Source: Actinomycetes bacterium (GTDB lineage: Bacteria > Actinomycetota > Acidimicrobiia > Acidimicrobiales > RAAP-2). Taken from it: DNA of 11,032 nucleotides. The DNA lies in contig JAJZSX010000050.1 in assembly GCA_021849435.1 (NCBI GenBank), positions 1-11,032 on the forward strand, read 5' to 3'. The translations under genes and the position numbers were made by a program. This document shows positions 5,935 through 11,032 of the stretch, one piece after another (within the stretch, counting starts at the first letter, position 1; every line of letters starts with the position of its first letter). The notes under the pieces are model-generated. The model was not told the origin of the DNA and did no database searches. It worked only from the letters and a program-made list of their open reading frames with translations.

Positions 5935-7113
5935 ATGGACCAGCGAACCGACCTCGCACTACTGATCGAACGCGCGACTCCCGCCATGGTCGAGCTGCGC
6001 CACGACCTGCACGCCCACCCCGAGCTCGCCTTCGCCGAACACCGCACGACCGCCGTCATCCGCGACCGTCTGCTGGAGCTCGGTTGGACGGTGGCCCCGA
6101 GCCCGACCGAGACCGGCGCCATCGCCACCCTGACGGGGCGTCGCCCGGGGCGCCGCGTGCTCGTGCGTGCCGACATCGACGCGTTGCCGGTGCACGAAGA
6201 GCGCGACCTCCCATACCGATCGACCATCGACGGTGTGATGCACGCCTGCGGCCACGACGTCCACACCGCGGCCCTCCTCGGGGTCGCCGATGTGCTCGCG
6301 AACGCCGCCGACCTACCCGGCGCCTACACCCTGCTCTTCCAACCCGCCGAAGAGGGGCTCGGGGGTGCCCGCGCCATGATCGATAGCGGCGTGCTCACCC
6401 GTCACCCGGCCGACGTGGTCATCGGCGGCCACGTGACGTCCCTCGCCCCCACGGGCTTCATCGGCTCGCGAGCCGGGACCGCGATGAGTCAGGCGACGGC
6501 GTGGCGCGTCGATCTCGAGGGCCGTGGCGGGCACGGCGCCATGGCCGGCGCCGAGGGCAACGTGGTACTCGCCGTCAGTCACCTCGCCAGCCGACTCGGC
6601 GACGTCGTGGAGGGTCTCACGTTCGACGGCGTCAACTGCGCCTGCTCGGCCGGGGTCATCCAGGCCGGAACGGCGAACAACGTCGTGCCGCGCACGGCAC
6701 TGTTACGCGGCAGCCTGCGCACCTTCACGGGCGAACAACTGACCGAGGCCACCGCTCGGCTGGGTCACCTCCTCGACGACGTCGAGCGCGCCTTCACCGT
6801 GCGCTGCGCGTTGTCCTTCACCGGTGGCACGCCGGCGGTCGTCAACGACCCCGCCGTCTACGAGACGGTGATGGCGAGCGCTCGACGAATCCTCGGTGAT
6901 GAGCACGTGCTGGCGATGCCCCCGACCCCGGCCAGTGACGACGTCTCGGAGTTCTTGAACCGCGTGCCCGGTTGCTACATCTTCGTGGGCGGCGCCCTCG
7001 CCGACGGCACCAGCGGCTCGCACCACGGGCCGGACTTCGCCGTCGAAGACGCGTCGGTCCCAGTGATGGCCCACGTGCTCAGCGCGAGCGCAATCGCCCT
7101 CGCGAACGCTTAG
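5935..7113 (+). CDS. M20 family metal-dependent amidohydrolase (M20D-like)
   Basis: A 392-residue cytoplasmic hydrolase of the M20D/HipO/IAA-amino-acid hydrolase group, which cleaves amide bonds of N-acyl amino acids or similar small substrates using two metal ions. The N-terminus has the family hallmark LRHDLHAHPELAFAE (21-35). Metal ligands are visible: HACGHD (Cys105, His107), PAEEG (Glu139/Glu140), GGH (His166) and HHGPDF (His363/His364). The dimerisation or lid domain lies at about 180-295 (GRGGHGAMAG, GTANNVVP). Length is normal for the family. Substrate cannot be read from sequence; acetyl or hippurate-type amides are typical. It stands alone after the tRNA, on the opposite strand. Its stop overlaps the stop of the converging ROK kinase by 3 nt, leaving no room for a terminator. 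Confidence 0.93.
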   Translation: MDQRTDLALLIERATPAMVELRHDLHAHPELAFAEHRTTAVIRDRLLELGWTVAPSPTETGAIATLTGRRPGRRVLVRADIDALPVHEERDLPYRSTIDGVMHACGHDVHTAALLGVADVLANAADLPGAYTLLFQPAEEGLGGARAMIDSGVLTRHPADVVIGGHVTSLAPTGFIGSRAGTAMSQATAWRVDLEGRGGHGAMAGAEGNVVLAVSHLASRLGDVVEGLTFDGVNCACSAGVIQAGTANNVVPRTALLRGSLRTFTGEQLTEATARLGHLLDDVERAFTVRCALSFTGGTPAVVNDPAVYETVMASARRILGDEHVLAMPPTPASDDVSEFLNRVPGCYIFVGGALADGTSGSHHGPDFAVEDASVPVMAHVLSASAIALANA

Positions 7114-7862
7114 AACAATCGAGCGGCGCCGCGCAGCGGCGCCTCATTGCCCTCGATCGTCACGGGCACACCGACCGACGCGAACCACGTGAGATCGACG
7201 CGGCGTGCGTTGCCCCCGGCCAGGTGGACGACCCGGGGCCTGAACTCAGCGACGAACTCCTCAATAACCCGTCCGAGGTCGACGCGCCAGCGCAACTCAT
7301 CGGCGGATCGTGCCGACTCGCCGAAGGACTGGTCGTAGGTCCGCCCGTCGGCTCGCATCTCGGCGCCCACGTCACGCACCGGCGTCGGCACGCCGTCCAC
7401 GACGAGGGCGAGCCCGAGGCCCGTCCCGAGAGTCAAGACGACCTCCACGCCCTCGCCCGTGCTCGCACCCAACGCCGCCAACGTCGCGTCGTTGACGACG
7501 CGAACGTCGAGCCCGGTCGCTGCGCGCAGTGCGTCTTGGAGCGCGAACCCGCGCCACTGCCGGTCCAGTTCGGGATCGACCTCGGTGCCCACACCGCCCG
7601 GTCGGGCGAGGTTGCCCGGCGCGACCACGCGTCCGTCACGGAACGCCCCCGGGAACCCGACGCCGACCCTGGCGCAGCCGCTACGCCCGGCGCGGCTGGC
7701 GATCAAGCGGACGAGTCTGACCGGTGAGAGTGGGTAGGGGGTGGGCCGGCGACGCACGGGGTTGAGGAACGTGCCGACATCGTCGACCACCGCGAACTTG
7801 ATGTTGGTCGCGCCGACGTCGACGGCGAAGATCGCCTCGTTCGGTTCGCGCGCGATGGCCAT
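7110..7862 (-). CDS. ROK-type sugar kinase, polyphosphate-glucokinase-like
   Basis: A 250-residue actin-fold (ASKHA) kinase. FAVDVGATNIKFAVVD (12-27) is the phosphate-1 loop. GVGFPGAFRDGRV (67-79), VNDATLAALG (123-132, catalytic Asp125) and LTLGTGLGLAL (143-153, phosphate-2) follow, with LAGGNAR (214-220) as the adenosine-binding segment. It lacks the CxCGxxGC zinc motif of ordinary ROK proteins and has the short length of polyphosphate glucokinases. Where those have ELGHLE, this protein has DVGAEM (164-169), losing the His and altering the sugar-binding Glu, so its substrate may not be glucose or polyphosphate. ATG 7862 is chosen because a TACGAT -10 box ends 6 nt before it and the next 13 upstream codons are low in GC and rare in style. 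ATG 7901, which forms ATGA with the VirD4-like stop, is the alternative. Confidence 0.82.
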   Translation of the reverse strand: MAIAREPNEAIFAVDVGATNIKFAVVDDVGTFLNPVRRRPTPYPLSPVRLVRLIASRAGRSGCARVGVGFPGAFRDGRVVAPGNLARPGGVGTEVDPELDRQWRGFALQDALRAATGLDVRVVNDATLAALGASTGEGVEVVLTLGTGLGLALVVDGVPTPVRDVGAEMRADGRTYDQSFGESARSADELRWRVDLGRVIEEFVAEFRPRVVHLAGGNARRVDLTWFASVGVPVTIEGNEAPLRGAARLF

Positions 7863-7868
7863 CCGCGA

Positions 7869-7874
7869 ATCGTA
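7869..7874 (-). promoter_or_regulatory. -10 box of the ROK kinase, probably leaderless
   Basis: TACGAT on the minus strand, 6 nt before ATG 7862. The short AT-richer stretch 7863-7901 fits a promoter better than coding DNA. A TTGCCA hexamer at 7887-7892 resembles a -35 but is only 12 nt away. Confidence 0.4.
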
Positions 7875-7897
7875 CTTACCACGTGATGGCAATACGA

Positions 7898-9097
7898 TCA
7901 TCGCGGGTCACGATTCGCGGTTCGCGCGCTTCGCCGTGCGCCTCGCGCGCGCAACCGCCTGTCGCGCCACCACGGACGGATCCTTACCGTGACGGGCCGA
8001 TGGTTGCCCGCGACGACCAGGGCGGTCCCGCGGGGTCGTTCTCGCATCGAGGGTTTCGACCTCGGCTTGGTCGTGCCCGTGCTCGACGAATTGACCGGCG
8101 GCGCGACCTCGGGCACGTAGGTCACGGCCGTCGGATCGGCGAGACCGGCCAGCACCAGTCGGGTCGTGTGGTTGTTGACGATGGTCGGAGCCCGCGGACC
8201 CCAGCGCGCCACCAGCTGGGCGAAGTCCTGGACGACGGTGATCAAGGTCACCGAGAGCCCGGCCAGGGTCGCAGCCAACTCGTCGAGCTCGTCGAGTGGT
8301 GCCACCACGGCGGCCTCGTCGAGCACCAGGAGCAACGGCCGCGCGGTGCCCCGCTCGACGCGGCGTTGTTGCTCGTCGAGCACGCCGCGCAGTGCCCCCG
8401 CGAAGAGCGACTGGTAGTGAGCCTGCTCGCCACGCGGGCTGCAAAGATACAGGGTGTCGGCGCCGTCGACGACGCTGCGCACCCGGGCCCGCGGCTGGTC
8501 GAATCGCCACGGCAGGAGCATCGTCTCCGCCGTCGTGATCACCCCGTCGATCGTGCGGGACTCGTGACCGAGGAAGTCCGAGACGACGCGCGCGGCGACG
8601 CTCGTCGGATCGTCGGCCCAACGGTCGAGATCACGCGACTCGAGCACGAGCGCCACGTCCACGATTGTCTGACCGCGCTCGAGGGCGCGCACGAAGAGCG
8701 CCCCGAGCAGCTTGACCGCGAGGGTGTTCCAGAACTCGGTGTCGCCGTGACCCGAGGAACGCAACGTGAGGTCACGCGCGACGCGCAAGGCGTCGCGCAT
8801 CGTCCTCACGCCCTCCAGGGGGTCCCAAGTGAGACCGTCGGGGGCGCCGGGGTCCAGCACTTGGACTTGGCCGAGCGCCGAGCGCCAGGGCTCGGTCGCC
8901 GCGACGACGTCACGCTTCACGCTGGTGACGACCAACGCATCCGGCCACGACAGGATCGAGGGGATCACCAGCGAGGAGGTCTTGCCCGCCTGGGTCGGCC
9001 CGACAACGAGCAGCGAGTGGCCTCGCTCCAGTCGCACCGGCCGGCCGAGGGCGAAACCGGCCGCGACACGGCGACCGAGGCGCAGGCCGCGCGTCAT
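7898..9097 (-). CDS. VirD4/TraG-like type IV coupling ATPase, no membrane anchor
   Basis: A 399-residue P-loop ATPase of the type IV coupling protein family, which delivers DNA or protein substrates to a secretion channel. Walker A is GPTQAGKT (33-40). ALVVTSVKRDVV and LTWDPLEG match the conserved strand after the P loop (SxKxD, NPL-like). Walker B is LLLVLDEAAVVAPL (255-268), then a TraM-recognition-like segment LITVVQDFAQLVARWG (285-300). The end ALVVAGNHRPVTVRIRPWW is the usual TraG terminus, followed by an Arg-rich tail. No transmembrane helices precede the P loop, unlike classical VirD4/TraG, so it is soluble or anchored by a partner. The ATG at 9097 overlaps the stop of the VirB4-like gene (ATGA), so the two are coupled. 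Secretion-type T4SS or conjugation role is inferred from family and neighbour. Confidence 0.88.
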   Translation of the reverse strand: MTRGLRLGRRVAAGFALGRPVRLERGHSLLVVGPTQAGKTSSLVIPSILSWPDALVVTSVKRDVVAATEPWRSALGQVQVLDPGAPDGLTWDPLEGVRTMRDALRVARDLTLRSSGHGDTEFWNTLAVKLLGALFVRALERGQTIVDVALVLESRDLDRWADDPTSVAARVVSDFLGHESRTIDGVITTAETMLLPWRFDQPRARVRSVVDGADTLYLCSPRGEQAHYQSLFAGALRGVLDEQQRRVERGTARPLLLVLDEAAVVAPLDELDELAATLAGLSVTLITVVQDFAQLVARWGPRAPTIVNNHTTRLVLAGLADPTAVTYVPEVAPPVNSSSTGTTKPRSKPSMRERPRGTALVVAGNHRPVTVRIRPWWRDRRLRARGARRSARTANRDPR

Positions 9098-11032
9098 ACG
9101 CGCATCGCGGCGTCGGTGTCGATGATCTCGCGGTCGGCGGCGTCGGGTGTGACGCGCACGACCGAGCGATGGGCCCCGTATCGAACCAGTGCCTCACCTC
9201 GTCGAAGATCGCTCAAGGTGTGGCGCTCGATTGCGCTCAACGCGAGCGCCACCGCCACGTCGTTCGCCTCGTCGGGTGGTTGGCGGAAGAGCCACGCCGT
9301 CTCGCACTCGCGCAGCAGTCCCCGCGCACGTTCGCGCTGTGCGCTTCCCTCGTCACCGACCGCGGCGACGTCGCCCCAACGGTGCAGGACCAGTACGTGA
9401 CTCACGCCGCGCGAACGCGCGAGCTTCCACGAGCCGCGAAGCCACGCCAGGGCGTGCGGATCCGAGAGCAGCGCCCACGCCTCGTCGAGCACGACGTAGC
9501 CGGCACCCCCCGCCGCGGCCACCCGCTGGGCCGCGGCGACGGCGCTGAGCGCCGCCACCGCCATCGCGTCACCGGACCACTGGGCTGAAAGGTCGAGCAC
9601 GACCAGGTCGCCGTCGAGGGTCACAGGCTCCCCCTCCCCGTCAAAGAGGCCGGCCAGGTCCCCGTCGACGAACCGACGGAGCGTGAGGGCGAGGGAGCGT
9701 GAGGGCGAGGTCGGCCCGTCGAGGGCCGCGCGCGTCGTCTCGAAGAGCGCACGCATCACCCGAACGGGACGGTCTCGGCCGAGGGCCTCCCACGCCTCGT
9801 CAAAGGCGAAGTGCTGCTCGTCGGTGAGCGGTTGACCCTGGGCCGAGGCGATCATTGCCCGCGCGAGAGCCGACGCGTCGGTGGCGTCGAGGAAGGGGTC
9901 GCACCAGCCGTCGCGTCCGAGCGCAACCGAGCGACAGCCGTAACGTTGCGCCAGGTCGCCGTACTCGCCCTTGGGGTCGACGATGACGGCCCGTCGGCCG
10001 CGGGCGAGCGCCCGGTCAACCATCATCTTGACGACGGTGCTCTTGCCGACGCCGATCGCGCCGGCCACGACGACGTTCGGGTTCGCAACGAGCCGGGCGC
10101 CGTAGAGGTCGAACGGGTCGAGCGCGAACGAGGCGCCCCCCGCGACCGTCCCGAGCGCACGCCCGTCGAGGGTGCTGCCGGCGTCGTGGGACGGCACCCG
10201 CAACGCGTCCAGGTCGGCGCTCGTGATCCAGTGGGTCGCGGCCCGAGGGGTCGAACCGGTCAGCTGGTCGATGAACCACGGCCACTGGCGACCGACGCCA
10301 CGATCGAGTCGAATGCCAGCGTCGAGCGCGCGCCGGCGCGCCGTCTCGCGTGCCTCGCGCAACGCTGAGCACGAGGGCGCGCGCACGGTCACGTACACGC
10401 GCAGGCGCATGAGTGCGCGTCCCGACGCCACCTCGAGCTCGCGACGCTCCGCGCGGGCCTCGACGAGTTGAGTCCGTGCCGTTGAACGGAATCCGGCCGC
10501 GACCGTGGTGGCGCGGTCGCTGCGCTGACGATGCACGGCGCGTTCGGCCACGCGGCGCGCTCGTTCGGCCCCGCCGATCGCCGTGACCTGTATCGAGAGC
10601 GTGACACGGTCGCCGAGGTCCTGGAGCCCGGCGAGCAGCGCGTCGTGGGACGTGCCCCGCAGGTCGCCCACCCGCATGACGCAGGTCACGTGATCGCTCG
10701 TGCGTAGATACCACCACCGCTCGAGCCACCACGACGTGCCGCGTCGCACCGAGGCGGCGGTGAAGACGGCGTCGTCGTCACGGTCCCACCCGCCCGGCGC
10801 GGTGCCGTCGGCGGGGGTCACCAAGACCGTCGACGCCCGTGCCCCGTCGCGACACACGTGGATCGAGACCCGTCGGTCGTGCCGGTCGGCCGAGGCGGCG
10901 GCGTCGATGTAGGCGGCCAGTCGGGCCGCGACCCGGTGGTCCTGGCCGTTGAGGTCGAGCCGACCCCGGTGCTGCAGGACGTACGCGTTGACGCCGTGCG
11001 CCTCGCGACTCTCGACGATCACCTGGTCCCCG
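9094..11032 (-). CDS. VirB4-like type IV secretion ATPase, 5' partial
   Basis: The frame is open to the window edge. The first internal start is GTG 11022 (numbering below), with three more sense codons before it, so the true start is probably outside. 642 residues are visible. The N-terminal part (1-290) is poorly conserved and resembles the channel-facing domain of VirB4/SCO6880-type proteins (WWYLRTSDHV, VTLSIQVTAIGG). The ATPase follows: Walker A GAIGVGKST (321-329), IVDPKGEYGDLA (347-358), Walker B VVLDEAWALL (510-519), then VLVLHRWGDVAA and LFRQPPDEA. These match VirB4/TraC, the motor that powers channel or pilus assembly. No helices are evident. It is coupled to the VirD4-like gene by an ATGA overlap. 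A 16-bp tandem duplication lies at residues about 438-448. Confidence 0.9.
   Translation of the reverse strand, partial: GDQVIVESREAHGVNAYVLQHRGRLDLNGQDHRVAARLAAYIDAAASADRHDRRVSIHVCRDGARASTVLVTPADGTAPGGWDRDDDAVFTAASVRRGTSWWLERWWYLRTSDHVTCVMRVGDLRGTSHDALLAGLQDLGDRVTLSIQVTAIGGAERARRVAERAVHRQRSDRATTVAAGFRSTARTQLVEARAERRELEVASGRALMRLRVYVTVRAPSCSALREARETARRRALDAGIRLDRGVGRQWPWFIDQLTGSTPRAATHWITSADLDALRVPSHDAGSTLDGRALGTVAGGASFALDPFDLYGARLVANPNVVVAGAIGVGKSTVVKMMVDRALARGRRAVIVDPKGEYGDLAQRYGCRSVALGRDGWCDPFLDATDASALARAMIASAQGQPLTDEQHFAFDEAWEALGRDRPVRVMRALFETTRAALDGPTSPSRSLALTLRRFVDGDLAGLFDGEGEPVTLDGDLVVLDLSAQWSGDAMAVAALSAVAAAQRVAAAGGAGYVVLDEAWALLSDPHALAWLRGSWKLARSRGVSHVLVLHRWGDVAAVGDEGSAQRERARGLLRECETAWLFRQPPDEANDVAVALALSAIERHTLSDLRRGEALVRYGAHRSVVRVTPDAADREIIDTDAAMRV
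9679..9710. repeat. Exact 16-bp tandem duplication inside the VirB4-like gene
   Basis: GAGCGTGAGGGCGAGG occurs twice with no gap (9679-9694 and 9695-9710). Because 16 is not a multiple of three, the two copies are read in different frames (SPSRS then LALTLR). Gain or loss of one copy would shift the frame of the ATPase before its Walker B. Confidence 0.9.

Noticed and set aside
7869..7892. TTGCCA plus TACGAT as a full -35/-10 promoter
   Set aside because: The spacer is only 12 nt, too short for a sigma-70 type promoter; only the -10 is kept.
7883..9400. 505-codon plus-strand open frame
   Set aside because: Antisense to the VirD4-like and VirB4-like genes, low complexity and without recognisable motifs.

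Overview
The window is GC-rich DNA packed with genes that show strong third-position G/C preference. It most resembles an actinobacterial chromosome, possibly a member of the Acidimicrobiia. The clues are actinobacterial-looking versions of the transporters, a compact ROK kinase without the usual cysteine motif, and several genes with a TAnnnT-like -10 hexamer 6-7 nt before the start codon, which is the leaderless layout common in that phylum. The assignment is inferred from style, not from a marker gene. I see no transposase, integrase, phage gene, CRISPR array or rRNA.

Left block (1-3413): two cyclic-di-GMP proteins lie tail to tail with 4 nt between their stops. The plus-strand one, cut by the window edge, has an N-terminal segment that looks like the ODP (oxygen-binding di-iron) metallo-beta-lactamase fold, then a GAF-like region, then an intact GGDEF domain. 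The minus-strand one is a PAS-PAS-GGDEF-EAL protein with every major catalytic motif of both output domains. Together they suggest redox- or oxygen-linked control of c-di-GMP.

Metal block (3527-5719): an ArsR/SmtB repressor and a full-length cation diffusion facilitator (CDF) form an overlapping minus-strand operon. A short CDF-like permease without the cytoplasmic C-terminal domain, followed by a 72-residue two-helix membrane protein, is read divergently. A 26-bp inverted repeat with exact 12-2-12 geometry overlaps the arsR start and probably is the metal-responsive operator.

Middle block (5720-7862): an 18-bp perfect palindrome, likely a two-way terminator, separates the permease operon from tRNA-Arg(ACG) on the minus strand. 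An M20 amidohydrolase (plus) and a ROK-type kinase (minus) follow, and their stop codons overlap.

Right block (7898-11032): a VirD4/TraG-like coupling ATPase and a VirB4-like ATPase, joined by an ATGA stop/start overlap on the minus strand. They are the left end of a type IV secretion or conjugation-like cluster that continues beyond the window. The VirB4-like gene is open at the window edge and carries an exact 16-bp tandem duplication inside its reading frame.
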